Of a stretch of 59,010 bases of DNA, positions 44,363-52,775 are shown piece after piece. The notes beneath the pieces are model-generated. The model ran no database searches and was not told where the DNA came from. It was given only the letters and a program-made list of their open reading frames with translations. The translations under genes and the position numbers were made by a program. The number at the start of each line of letters is the position of its first letter. Positions within the stretch are counted from its first letter, which is position 1. Origin of the DNA: Phenylobacterium sp. Lineage in GTDB: Bacteria; Pseudomonadota; Alphaproteobacteria; Caulobacterales; Caulobacteraceae. The DNA lies in contig NZ_JAUYOJ010000200.1 in assembly GCF_030697925.1 (NCBI RefSeq), forward strand, positions 1-59,010, read 5' to 3'.

Positions 44363-44974
44363 TCAGGCCTCGGTGGCGTTGTTGATGATCTTGGAGACCA
44401 GGCCGTACTCGACGGCGGCCTCGGCCCCCATCCAGAAATTGCGCTGGGTGTCCTTGACGATCTTCTCGTAGGTCTGGCCGGTCTCCTTGGCGATCATGCG
44501 GTTGACGCGCTCGCGCATCTTCACGATCTCCTCGGCCTCGATCTGGATGTCGCTGGCCTGGCCGCGGACGCCGCCCATGGGCTGGTGCAGCAGGAAGCGG
44601 GTGTTGGGCAGGCAGAAGCGGTTCTCCTTCTGCGCGCCCAGGAAGATCGAGGCGCCGGCCGAGGCCACCCAGCCGGTGCCGATCACCTTCACCTGCGGAC
44701 CGCAGTACCGGATGATGTCGTGGATGGTGTCGCCGCTTTCCACGTGGCCGCCGGGGGAGTTGATCACCACCTTGATCGGCTTGCTGTTCTCGCTGGCCAG
44801 GGCCAGGAGCTGGGCGGTCACCCGCTCGGCCAGGCGCATATCGATCTCGCCGAACACCAGCACCGTGCGCGCATGGAACAGCGCGTTCTGGACGGGCCCG
44901 GAGGTCATCGGCATGTCGGGCTTGCGGGCGTTATCGTCGCCGTCGTCGTCTTCGTCCAGGCGCCAGTTACGCAT
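44363..44974 (-). CDS. ClpP-family serine protease
   Basis: A 203-residue ClpP/crotonase-fold protease subunit. The catalytic triad is intact: Ser105 in GWVASAGAS, His130 in RFLLHQPMGG and Asp175 in IVKDTQRNFWM. The N-terminus carries an acidic stretch (DEDDDGDD) instead of the usual axial loop, and no clpX or clpA gene lies beside it, so this is probably an additional ClpP-like paralogue rather than the main ClpP. The partner ATPase is unknown. Confidence 0.88.
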   Translation of the reverse strand: MRNWRLDEDDDGDDNARKPDMPMTSGPVQNALFHARTVLVFGEIDMRLAERVTAQLLALASENSKPIKVVINSPGGHVESGDTIHDIIRYCGPQVKVIGTGWVASAGASIFLGAQKENRFCLPNTRFLLHQPMGGVRGQASDIQIEAEEIVKMRERVNRMIAKETGQTYEKIVKDTQRNFWMGAEAAVEYGLVSKIINNATEA

Positions 44975-45121
44975 AGGTCAGGTCTCCAAAATTCGTTCCA
45001 CGGAACGTGCGTCGCCCCGCGTCCATCCGCAAGGGCCGGAGCGTCGCGCACCGGCCGATAATGTCCAAGATTCCCGGCTTTAGAGCGTTTCGCCGAGGAT
45101 TGGATAGTTGGCCCACGCCGC

Positions 45122-46168
45122 TTAACGCACCTTCAGCGCCAGGATCACGAGCAGGGCCGAAACGCCGAGATGCACCAGCATGAAGCGCACCAGGACCTGG
45201 CTGTTCGACCAGCCCAGCTCCTTGCGACAGTGATCGTGCAGCGGGAAGCGCACGCCGCCCAGGATCCTCAGGCCGAAGAAGCGCATGAGGGCGACCTTCA
45301 CCAGTCCGGTCGCCCCGTTCAGGAGAAGGACGGAGCCGATCAGCAGCAGGAACAGCGGGTTGTTGGTGGCGACCACCAGCATGCCGATCAGAAGTCCGAT
45401 GGGGCGTGATCCGGCGTCGCCCATGAGCACCAGGCTGGGGGCGGCGTTGTACCAGAGGTAGCCGGCGATGCAGCCGACCATCAGAAAGGCCATGATCGCC
45501 CAGCTGGCGCCCTCGGGATTGACCGGAATCTTCAGGTGCTCGGCGACAACCTCATTGCCGATCACGGCGTAGAGCAGGCCGCCGAGAATCAGGAGCGCGG
45601 TGGCCGTGAGGCTGCCGGAAACCCCGTCGACCCCGTCGGAGCAGTTGGTGGCGTTGATCGAGAGCCAGATGATGCCGGTGGCCACCGGGGTCGCGATCCA
45701 CGGCGACAAGAGGATTGCCTCCCTCCAGCCCGGCAGCCAGATCGCCACCGGCTGCATGCCGTAGATCACCATCGATGCGCCGATGGCGATGGCCAGGTCC
45801 ATCGCGGCGAGCTGGTACTCGCTGAACCCCCCACGACGATCGTCGAGATAGCCGACGATCATGGCGGCCAGGATGAACGGAAGGGTCAGCAGGCTCCGCG
45901 CGTCGAAGGGGACGAAGATCAGAGACGCCACGAAGAAGACGCTCACGAAGATCAGGCCGGCGCTGATCGGCTTTCCCACGCTCTGTTCGGCGTTGATGGC
46001 GAACGCCCGCCCCCGGTCGGTGGGAAGCGCCGGCCAGAGCTTCGGCAGGATGACCCAGGTGACCAGGGCGCAGCAGGCGAAGCCGATGGCGGCGAGGAAG
46101 AAGAACGAATCGAACAGCCGCAGCGGCCCCCAGACGTGGCCCAGCGTCGCGTAGATCCAGTTCAGCAT
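45122..46168 (-). CDS. MraY-like phospho-N-acetylmuramoyl-pentapeptide-transferase paralogue
   Basis: An integral membrane protein of 348 residues with about ten helices, belonging to the polyprenyl-phosphate sugar-phosphate transferase superfamily. Motifs in order: GKPISAG (65-71), GYLDDRRGG with Asp109/110, NATNCSDGVDG (172-182), NAAPSLVLMGDAGS with Asp251 and FPLHDHCRKELGW (309-320). These are the MraY active-site elements with changes, such as HDH for HHH. It would join a UDP-sugar phosphate to undecaprenyl phosphate. It lies outside any cell-wall gene cluster, so it is probably a second, specialised enzyme. Confidence 0.85.
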   Translation of the reverse strand: MLNWIYATLGHVWGPLRLFDSFFFLAAIGFACCALVTWVILPKLWPALPTDRGRAFAINAEQSVGKPISAGLIFVSVFFVASLIFVPFDARSLLTLPFILAAMIVGYLDDRRGGFSEYQLAAMDLAIAIGASMVIYGMQPVAIWLPGWREAILLSPWIATPVATGIIWLSINATNCSDGVDGVSGSLTATALLILGGLLYAVIGNEVVAEHLKIPVNPEGASWAIMAFLMVGCIAGYLWYNAAPSLVLMGDAGSRPIGLLIGMLVVATNNPLFLLLIGSVLLLNGATGLVKVALMRFFGLRILGGVRFPLHDHCRKELGWSNSQVLVRFMLVHLGVSALLVILALKVR

Positions 46169-46265
46169 GCGGGGCGTCCAGGGCGGTGGGGATTAAGGGG
46201 ATTTCTACCAAGCGTCCCGGGGTGTCGAGGCGGTGAATGCGCCCCGCGACACCGGGTCCGCCCGC

Positions 46266-47741
46266 CTAGACCGCCGCCGTGGCGATCAATCGCGCATAAA
46301 ACTGCACGGCGCGCTCCAGGTTCTCGAGCGTCATGTGCTCGTTCGTACCGTGGATCATCTCGATCTCGTTCAGCGAGAACACCATCGGCTGGAATCGGTA
46401 GACGTCCTTGGCCACCGGCTGCAGGTAGCGGCTGTCGGTGCCGGCGGTGACCAGGCCCGGCGCCACAGGCGCCTTGGCCGACGCTCCCGCCAGGGCGGCG
46501 AGGATCTTCCAGCTGTCCGAGCTGGTCGAGGAGACCGGCGAGGGCTCGTCCGGGGTCTTCAGCCAGGCGATGTCCACCGGCAGGTCGCCGACTGCGGCCT
46601 TGGTGTGGTCCAGCACCCCCTGGGCCGTGTCGCCCGGCGCGATGCGGTAGTTGATCCAGGCGGTGGCGTCCTGGGGCAGGACGTTCTCCTTGGGACTGCC
46701 CTTCAGCATGGTCGGCGCGATGGTGGTGTGCAGCAGGGCCGCGCCCGCGGGCGTGGCGGCGACCTGGGACCGGATCACCGGCTCGAACAGCCAGCGGTTG
46801 GCCACCGCCATCCGGATTGGCCAGGAGCCTTCCGGGGCCAGCACCTGGAGCATGGCCGCGCCTGGGCCGTCCAACCTCAAGGGGAACTGGGCCTCGGCGA
46901 TCTTCACCAGGGCGCGGGACAGGACCACCACCCCGCCGGAGCCCTCGGGCGGCGCCGAGGAGTGACCGCCGGGCGCCTTGGCCGTGAGCGTGAGCGTGCC
47001 GTAGCCCTTCTCACCGACCCCGATCAGGGCCACCGGACCGCCGGTGATCGGGTTGTCGGAGATGATCGCCATGCCCTCGTCCAGGACGAACTGGGCGGTG
47101 ACGCCGCGCGACTTCAGCAGGGCCGCGGCGGCTCGCGCGCCCTGGCCGCGCACCTCCTCGTCGTGGCTGGAGACCAGGATCACCGTCCGCTTCGGCTTGA
47201 AGCCGGAGGCGGCCAGGGTCTCGACCCCTTCGAACAAGGTGACCAGCGAGCCCTTGTCGTCGATGGCTCCGCGGCCCCAGACCGCGCCCTCGGCGATCAC
47301 CCCGCCGAAGGGCGGATGTTTCCAGTCGCCCTCCGTGCCCGGCGTCACCGGCACCACGTCCTGGTGGGCCATCAGCACGATGGGGGCCAGGGCCGGGTCG
47401 GAACCTGGCCAGGTGTAGACCAGGGTGTGGCCGGAAATAACCTCGCGGGTCATGGCAGCATGGGCGGCGGGATAGGTGGCCTGCAGCCAGGCGTGGAGCT
47501 TGTCCCACTCACCCGGCTGGTCGTCGGCCTTGTCCTGGTGGCTGACGGTCTGGAAGCCGATGGCCTGGGAGAGGTGCTGGGCGGCCTTGGTGCGGTCGAT
47601 CGCCACCGGGGCGGCGAGCTTCACCCCGCCCAGATCGGCCGAGGCCGGCGCCTTGTAGGTCACGGTCCGCACCGCGATCACGACGATCAGTAGCGCGACC
47701 AGCGCCAGCGCGCCCAGCGCGATCTTGCCGATGAGTTTCAT
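46266..47741 (-). CDS. M20-family metallopeptidase, membrane-anchored (PM20D1/CPS1-like)
   Basis: A 491-residue zinc peptidase with an N-terminal membrane helix (residues 6-25). Zinc-site motifs are LMAHQDVVPV, WGRGAIDDKGSLV and SSHDEEVRGQGARA with the catalytic Glu, followed by the dimerisation domain (AKAPGGHSSAPPEGSGGVV). The overall order resembles carboxypeptidase S and PM20D1, which cleave or form N-acyl amino acids and small peptides. It is probably in the periplasm, tethered to the inner membrane. Confidence 0.88.
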   Translation of the reverse strand: MKLIGKIALGALALVALLIVVIAVRTVTYKAPASADLGGVKLAAPVAIDRTKAAQHLSQAIGFQTVSHQDKADDQPGEWDKLHAWLQATYPAAHAAMTREVISGHTLVYTWPGSDPALAPIVLMAHQDVVPVTPGTEGDWKHPPFGGVIAEGAVWGRGAIDDKGSLVTLFEGVETLAASGFKPKRTVILVSSHDEEVRGQGARAAAALLKSRGVTAQFVLDEGMAIISDNPITGGPVALIGVGEKGYGTLTLTAKAPGGHSSAPPEGSGGVVVLSRALVKIAEAQFPLRLDGPGAAMLQVLAPEGSWPIRMAVANRWLFEPVIRSQVAATPAGAALLHTTIAPTMLKGSPKENVLPQDATAWINYRIAPGDTAQGVLDHTKAAVGDLPVDIAWLKTPDEPSPVSSTSSDSWKILAALAGASAKAPVAPGLVTAGTDSRYLQPVAKDVYRFQPMVFSLNEIEMIHGTNEHMTLENLERAVQFYARLIATAAV

Positions 47742-47877
47742 GGAGCCCTCCCGAATGCCGCCAACCTAGGCTGTTGCCCACGGGGAAGTGAAGTCCGCCC
47801 AACGTCTGCCCGGACCCGGCCGGCGCGCCGGCGTGCTATGGTCCGCGCCGCGGGAGGGGGCGGCCAGGGAGGTCCCC

Positions 47878-48219
47878 ATGTTCATCATCACGCGTCGCAT
47901 CGAAAACCTGCGCTCGACGGCCGAGGCCGCCAAGCGCGCCGAAGCCGGCCTCGTGCCGCTTCTGCAGTCGGCCACCGGCTTCAAGGGCTACCACATCGTG
48001 GACGCTGGCGACGGGGTCGGCCTATCGGTCACCATGTTCGAGACCCGCGAGGACGCCGAGCGCGTCAAGGATCGGGCCATCAGCTGGGTCGAGGAGAACC
48101 TGTCGGATCTCTTCACCGGCGAGCCGCAGGTCACCGCCGGCGAGGTGATCTTCTCCGCCCGGCCCGAGGCCACGACCGGCAAGGCGGCGGGCGCCGAGCC
48201 CGAGGTCCGGCCGCACTAG
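47878..48219 (+). CDS. small dimeric alpha/beta-barrel-like protein
   Basis: A 113-residue protein with the rhythm of an antibiotic-biosynthesis-monooxygenase-like ferredoxin fold: a first strand MFIITRRIEN, a helix, a strand GFKGYHIVDAGDGVGLSVTMFETREDAERVKD and helices to SWVEENLSD. No catalytic residues are obvious. A short Ala/Glu-rich tail follows. ATG 47878 follows CCAGGGAGG, a good ribosome-binding site. The function is unknown. Confidence 0.7.
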   Translation: MFIITRRIENLRSTAEAAKRAEAGLVPLLQSATGFKGYHIVDAGDGVGLSVTMFETREDAERVKDRAISWVEENLSDLFTGEPQVTAGEVIFSARPEATTGKAAGAEPEVRPH

Positions 48220-48237
48220 GCGCGGCGGCGGGCGGCC

Positions 48238-49203
48238 TCAGAGCGAGGCCAGCCAGGGCAGCAGGCGGGCGTTGACCTCGGCGGGGCGTTCCTGCTGGGT
48301 CCAGTGGCCGCAGCCGGGCAGGACGTCGGCGCCGCGCAGATCGGTCATCTCGGCTTTCATCATGGCCACCAGGTCGCCGCGTCCCAGCATGCTGAGCACC
48401 AGGTCGCGCTCGCCGCCGACGAACAGCGACGGCTGCTCGATCTTTCGGCCCTCGAACTGGGACAGGTACTCGAAGTCGCGCTGGTGGTTTCGATAGCGGT
48501 TGATCGGGCCGCGGAAGCCGGAGCCTTCGAACTCGGCCACGTAGTAGTCGAGGTCGGCGTCGGTCAGCCAGGCGGGGAACGGGTCGGGATCGACCAGGCC
48601 TTCCAGCAGGCTCTGGCCGTGGACCTTGTCGGTGGGCCAGGTCCCGTCGGGGGCGTCGCCGCTGATGGCGTAGTAGAACTTACGCAGGCCGTCGCGCGGA
48701 TCGGCTTCCAGCTCCGCCTCGGCCGGGCCGACGTTCTGGAACCAGGCCTGGTAGAAGAACTTGCCGCGGCTGGTGAACACCGTGTCGATCAGGTCGGAGA
48801 ACGGCCGCTTGGGCACGCCCAGATAGGGCACCGACAGACCGGCCACCGCGCGCACACGGTCCGGACGGATGAGCGCGGTGTTCCAGACGATGGGCGCGCC
48901 CCAGTCGTGGCCGACCAGCACGGCGGGGGCGTCGGGGCTGAGCTGCTCGATCACCCCGGCCACGTCGGCGACCAGGTGCTCCATGTCATAGGCTTCGATG
49001 GGATGGGGCCGCGACGAGCCGCCATAGCCGCGCACGTCGATGGCGCAGGCGGTGAAGCCGGCCGCCGCGACGGGCCCCATCTGGTGGCGCCAGCTGTACC
49101 AGCTCTCCGGAAAGCCGTGGACCATCAGGACCAGCGGCCCCTCGCCCTCGATCGCCGCGCGCAGGGTGACCTCGGGCAGCTCGATCTCGCGGAAGTCCGG
49201 CAT
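48238..49203 (-). CDS. alpha/beta hydrolase, epoxide hydrolase-like
   Basis: A 321-residue hydrolase with HGFPESWYSWRHQ (oxyanion hole), the nucleophile elbow GHDWGAP with Asp100, and the base His in GCGHWTQQERP near the end. A nucleophile Asp with a preceding HGFPESW is typical of soluble epoxide hydrolases and related haloalkane/haloacetate dehalogenases. A cap domain lies between residues 140 and 240. ATG 49203 was chosen over a longer frame that crosses the divergent promoter. It is divergent from an SDR gene. Confidence 0.88.
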   Translation of the reverse strand: MPDFREIELPEVTLRAAIEGEGPLVLMVHGFPESWYSWRHQMGPVAAAGFTACAIDVRGYGGSSRPHPIEAYDMEHLVADVAGVIEQLSPDAPAVLVGHDWGAPIVWNTALIRPDRVRAVAGLSVPYLGVPKRPFSDLIDTVFTSRGKFFYQAWFQNVGPAEAELEADPRDGLRKFYYAISGDAPDGTWPTDKVHGQSLLEGLVDPDPFPAWLTDADLDYYVAEFEGSGFRGPINRYRNHQRDFEYLSQFEGRKIEQPSLFVGGERDLVLSMLGRGDLVAMMKAEMTDLRGADVLPGCGHWTQQERPAEVNARLLPWLASL

Positions 49204-49266
49204 GGAAATCGCTCCCAGCCCGGGCTTGACCCAACGTCGCCCGGCGCCGCAAATGGCGGCCATAAA

Positions 49267-49284
49267 ATCAAACACATGTTTGGA
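49267..49284. promoter_or_regulatory. operator-like palindrome upstream of the SDR gene
   Basis: CAAACA-CA-TGTTTG (49269-49282) is a perfect 6-bp inverted repeat in a short AT-rich patch between divergent genes, ending just before the ribosome-binding site of the SDR gene. The flanked sequence ATCAAACACATGTTTGGA matches the minus-strand site at 2055-2072 in 13 of 18 positions. A TetR-type repressor is a likely binder. Confidence 0.55.
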
Positions 49285-49294
49285 AGGAAGCGCC

Positions 49295-50059
49295 ATGGGT
49301 GAATTGTTCGACCTGACCGGCAAGGTCGCCGTGATCACGGGGTCCTCGCGCGGGATCGGCAAGGCGATCGCCGAGCGCATGGCCGAGCATGGCGCCAAGG
49401 TGACGATCTCCTCGCGCAAGGCCGGGCCTTGCGAAGAGGTCGCCGCGGCGATCAACGCCAAGCATCCGGGCGCGGCTATCGCCGTGCCAGCCAACATCTC
49501 CTCGAAGGAAGACCTTCAGCGGCTGGTCGACGAGACCAAGAAGGCTTTCGGCCAGGTCGACATCCTGGTCTGCAACGCCGCCTCGAACCCCTATTACGGC
49601 CCGATGAGCGGCATCAGCGACGACCAGTTCCGCAAGATCCTCGAGAACAACGTCATCGCCAACAACTGGCTGATCAACATGGTCGCCCCGGAGATGCAGG
49701 CGCGGAAGGACGGGGCGATCGTGATCATCTCGTCGATCGGCGGCCTGCGCGGCACCCCGGTGATCGGCGCCTACGCCATCTCCAAGGCGGCCGACATGCA
49801 ACTGGCGCGCAACCTCGCCCAGGAGCTTTCGCCCCACAACATCCGCGTCAATTGCATCGCGCCGGGCCTGGTGAAGACCGATTTCGCCAAGGCCCTGTGG
49901 GATACTCCGGCCGGCGAGGCGCGCGCCTCCACCGGCACGCCGCTGCGCCGGCTCGGAGAGCCCGACGACATCGCCGGCGGGGCTGTGTTCCTGGCTTCGA
50001 AGGCCGGTTCCTGGATGACCGGCCAGACCATCGTCATCGACGGCGGTTCGACGTCCTGA
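49295..50059 (+). CDS. short-chain dehydrogenase/reductase
   Basis: Classical SDR of 254 residues: cofactor motif TGSSRGIG (residues 15-22), CNAAS at 93-97, catalytic Ser147 in IISSIGG, and Tyr160/Lys164 in YAISK. The end PDDIAGGAVFLASKAGSWMTGQTIVIDGG is typical. It resembles DHRS4-like and 3-oxoacyl-reductase-type SDRs. GGAAGGAAG precedes ATG 49295. The next gene begins within the stop codon (TGATG), so the two are coupled. Regulation by a repressor at the palindrome just upstream is likely. Confidence 0.92.
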   Translation: MGELFDLTGKVAVITGSSRGIGKAIAERMAEHGAKVTISSRKAGPCEEVAAAINAKHPGAAIAVPANISSKEDLQRLVDETKKAFGQVDILVCNAASNPYYGPMSGISDDQFRKILENNVIANNWLINMVAPEMQARKDGAIVIISSIGGLRGTPVIGAYAISKAADMQLARNLAQELSPHNIRVNCIAPGLVKTDFAKALWDTPAGEARASTGTPLRRLGEPDDIAGGAVFLASKAGSWMTGQTIVIDGGSTS

Positions 50060-50517
50060 TGGGGCATGGCGGGGAGAGTGGCTTCCGGTTCTCGCCCGCC
50101 GCCGCCTCCGACCTGGAGCAGCTGGTCGAACTTCGGATCGCGGCCATGCGCGAGAGCCTGGAACGGATCGGCCGGTTCGATCCTGTGCGCGCCCGGCGGC
50201 GGATGGTCGAGCAGTTTCGGCCTGAGCACACCCGGTTGATCTGGCGCGGCGAAGCCCTGGCCGGCTGCGTGGCCTTCGGCCCGGACGGTCCGGGCTGGCT
50301 CCGGCTTGAGCACTTCTACATCCATCCGGACCGCCAGGGGGCGGGCCTGGGGGCGGAGGTCCTCTCGGCCCTGCTGGCGGAGAGCGACGCCCAGGCGCTG
50401 GCGGTCAGGCTGACCGTCCTGCGGGAGAGCGCGGCCAACCGCTTCTATGCGCGCCACGGGTTCACTGAGACCGGCCGCGACGAGGTGGACATCTTCTATG
50501 AGCGCCCGCCGGCCTAG
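50059..50517 (+). CDS. GNAT family N-acetyltransferase
   Basis: A 152-residue GNAT protein. Motif A for acetyl-CoA is LEHFYIHPDRQGAGLGAEVLSALL, followed by LTVLRESAANRFYARHGFTETGRDEVDIFYER, the usual C-terminal pattern. The ATG shares its A with the stop of the SDR gene (TGATG), so translation is probably coupled, although no shared substrate is evident. Its stop overlaps the convergent O-methyltransferase gene in CTAG. Confidence 0.86.
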   Translation: MGHGGESGFRFSPAAASDLEQLVELRIAAMRESLERIGRFDPVRARRRMVEQFRPEHTRLIWRGEALAGCVAFGPDGPGWLRLEHFYIHPDRQGAGLGAEVLSALLAESDAQALAVRLTVLRESAANRFYARHGFTETGRDEVDIFYERPPA

Positions 50518-51182
50518 ACCTTCACCACCAGTTCCAGCCCGCCAGTATAGGGCAGGGTGAGGCTCTTCAGGCCGTTCTTCGGATCCTCCACGAACTCGAA
50601 GAAGTGCCGGTAGGCGTGGCGGAACTGGGCGGTATTGTCAGCCACCACCATCGCGCCGGAGCGCAGGTGCGGGGCGACCAGTTCCAGGGCAGGACGGGCC
50701 ATCTCGGTCCAGATGTCCATCAGCACGAAGTCGACCGGCCCCTCGATCACCTTGAGGGTTTCACGCAGATCGCCCTCGCGCAGGTCGATGAGGTCGCTTA
50801 AGCCCGCCGCCGCGAAATTGGCCCGCGCCTTGGCGGCCTTGGCGGCTTCGTACTCCGTGCCGATCACCACGCCGCCGCCATTGGCCCGGACGGCGTCGGC
50901 CAGGTAGAGGGTCGAGACCCCGAAAGAGGTCCCAATCTCCACCACCCGGCGGGCCCGAAGCGACCGGCAGAGCAGCCAGCAGAACTCGGCCTTTTCCGGC
51001 TCCAGGGCCACCATCTTGTCGGCCATGAAGCGGTTGGCGTCGGCGTCCAGGCCGTCCCAGCTCAGGTCGCCCTTCTCGGCCCGCTCGCCGAAATAGCGGA
51101 AGGTCTCGGCCTCCTGCGCCACGCTTTGCGCCTGCAGGGCGTCGATTCGCGCCTGAAGGGCCGTGTCCGTAAGCACGCTCAT
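50514..51182 (-). CDS. O-methyltransferase (class I, SAM-dependent)
   Basis: A 222-residue methyltransferase of the catechol/caffeoyl-CoA O-methyltransferase type. SAM motif I is VVEIGTSFGVSTLYLADAV, the acidic loop is GTEYEAAKAAKARANF, the metal-linked motif is VDFVLMDIWTEMA and the late motif is MVVADNTAQFRHAY. It would methylate a hydroxyl on a small acceptor. It overlaps the upstream VOC gene in ATGA, so the two are cotranscribed. Confidence 0.87.
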   Translation of the reverse strand: MSVLTDTALQARIDALQAQSVAQEAETFRYFGERAEKGDLSWDGLDADANRFMADKMVALEPEKAEFCWLLCRSLRARRVVEIGTSFGVSTLYLADAVRANGGGVVIGTEYEAAKAAKARANFAAAGLSDLIDLREGDLRETLKVIEGPVDFVLMDIWTEMARPALELVAPHLRSGAMVVADNTAQFRHAYRHFFEFVEDPKNGLKSLTLPYTGGLELVVKV

Positions 51183-51937
51183 TGGTCGTTCCGTTCGTAC
51201 TGCATGGCGGCGAAGAGGTTGGCTTCGCTGTCCTGGAAGAAGATGTGATGGCCGACGCCGACGATGTGGAAGGGCGCCGAGAGCACCGCGCCGCCGGCCG
51301 CCGGGATGCCGGCCGCGGCGGCCTCGATGTCCGGGACGCCGAAGCTGACGGCCAGGCCAGGCAGGGTTCGGCCCTCGACCTGGTGGCGGGCCTGGAGCGC
51401 GCCGCCGATACCGGCGCCGTGAAGCTGGAAGAAGTCCGGCGGCCCCCAGGGCGTGAAGGTCCAGCCGAAGACCCGCTCGTAGAAGGCCCTCGCGCGGCCA
51501 ACATCGTCGGCGTTGATCGAGACGTGGCGGAGTTGAGCCACGCCGGGCATGGCGGGCGCACCCTCCGGGGTGGCGTCGCGCTCGTATTGCATGACGCCGG
51601 CGACATTGCCTTCGGTGTCCTGGAAGAAGGCCAGGTGGCCGACGGTCTCGATGTGGAAGAGCGGCATGATGACCTTGCCGCCGGCCGCCTCGATCGCCGC
51701 CGTCATCGCCTCGACATCCTCGACGCCGAAGGTGAGCTCGACGCTGGGCATGACATGGCCGGCAATGTCGCGGCGGCCCTGCAGGGCGCCGACGAAGCCC
51801 GGACCGGCGCTGCGGGTCTGGTAGAAACCCGGCGGCCCCCAGGGGGTGAAGGTCCAGCCGAACGCGTTCTCGTAGAAGGCCCTGGCGCGGGGCACGTCGT
51901 CGGCGTTGATCGCAAAGTGCCGCAGGGTGGCGGTCAT
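51179..51937 (-). CDS. two-domain VOC family protein
   Basis: A 252-residue protein made of two similar VOC domains in tandem. Each has the start RHFAINADDVPRARAFYENAFGWTFTPWGPP or its copy RHVSINADDVGRARAFYERVFGWTFTPWGPP, and each ends in an FFQDTEGN or FFQDSEAN type segment near a metal ligand. The high similarity of the two halves points to a recent internal duplication. The substrate is unknown. ATG 51937 was chosen. It is cotranscribed with the O-methyltransferase gene and divergent from an AraC regulator. Confidence 0.88.
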   Translation of the reverse strand: MTATLRHFAINADDVPRARAFYENAFGWTFTPWGPPGFYQTRSAGPGFVGALQGRRDIAGHVMPSVELTFGVEDVEAMTAAIEAAGGKVIMPLFHIETVGHLAFFQDTEGNVAGVMQYERDATPEGAPAMPGVAQLRHVSINADDVGRARAFYERVFGWTFTPWGPPDFFQLHGAGIGGALQARHQVEGRTLPGLAVSFGVPDIEAAAAGIPAAGGAVLSAPFHIVGVGHHIFFQDSEANLFAAMQYERNDQ

Positions 51938-52010
51938 GGCCTGCTCCTTGGATGGCGAGGCCAGCCTAGGCGGTTCCCGCAGCGGCGTGCTTGCGATAGT
52001 CTGACGACAA

Positions 52011-52775
52011 ATGTCGCCCATGCGCCAAAATGCCCGCGATCCCGACGGCTTTCCGGTTCGCGGTCTCGCCGTGACCTATCGCGACGGCCACCGGCTGGAT
52101 CGCCACACCCATCCCTGGGGTCAGCTCGTCTACGCCGCCAGCGGGGTGATGTCGGTGGCCACGCCGCAGGCCGCCTGGCTGGTGCCGCCGACCCGGGCGA
52201 TCTGGGTGCCGGGCGGCACGCCGCACGAGATCAGAATGCGCGGAACCGTGGCCATGCGGACCCTCTACCTGGCCCCGACCGGCGCCGATGAGCGGCTGGC
52301 GGCATGCCGCGCCCTGGAGGTCGCGCCTCTGCTGCGCGAACTGATCCTGCACATCGTCCGCATCGGCATGCTGCGGGTCGGCGATCCGGCGCACGACCGG
52401 CTGGAGGGGCTGCTGCTGGACCTGCTGGCGGCCGGCGAGACCGCGCCCCTGGTCCTGCCCTTGCCCACCGACCCTCGCGCCCGGGGCTTTGCCGAGCGCC
52501 TGCTGGCCGAGCCGGAGGCGACCACGCCCCTCGCTGACCTGGCGCGCGGCGCGGGGGCCAGCGTGCGGACCCTGCAGCGGTTGTTCCTGGCCCAGACCGG
52601 TCTCTCGCCCGAGGCCTGGCGCGGCCGGGTGCGCATGCAGCAGGCGGTGGTGTCGCTGAGCGCCGGGGTCCCGGTGACCCAGGCGGCGCTCGACTGCGGC
52701 TATGACAGCGTCTCGGCCTTCATCGCCGCCTTCAAGCGGGCGTTTGGAACCACGCCCGGCCGCTATCGACCCTAG
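52011..52775 (+). CDS. AraC family transcriptional regulator
   Basis: A 254-residue regulator with an N-terminal cupin-like sensing domain (RLDRHTHPWGQLVYAASGVMSV, with two His that may hold a metal or ligand) and a C-terminal double helix-turn-helix (TTPLADLARGAGASVRTLQRLFLAQTG, then VTQAALDCGYDSVSAFIAAFKRAFGTTPGRYR). It may control the divergent VOC/O-methyltransferase unit, since only 73 nt separate the starts. ATG 52011 or 52020 can start it. Its stop overlaps the next gene in CTAG. Confidence 0.92.
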   Translation: MSPMRQNARDPDGFPVRGLAVTYRDGHRLDRHTHPWGQLVYAASGVMSVATPQAAWLVPPTRAIWVPGGTPHEIRMRGTVAMRTLYLAPTGADERLAACRALEVAPLLRELILHIVRIGMLRVGDPAHDRLEGLLLDLLAAGETAPLVLPLPTDPRARGFAERLLAEPEATTPLADLARGAGASVRTLQRLFLAQTGLSPEAWRGRVRMQQAVVSLSAGVPVTQAALDCGYDSVSAFIAAFKRAFGTTPGRYRP

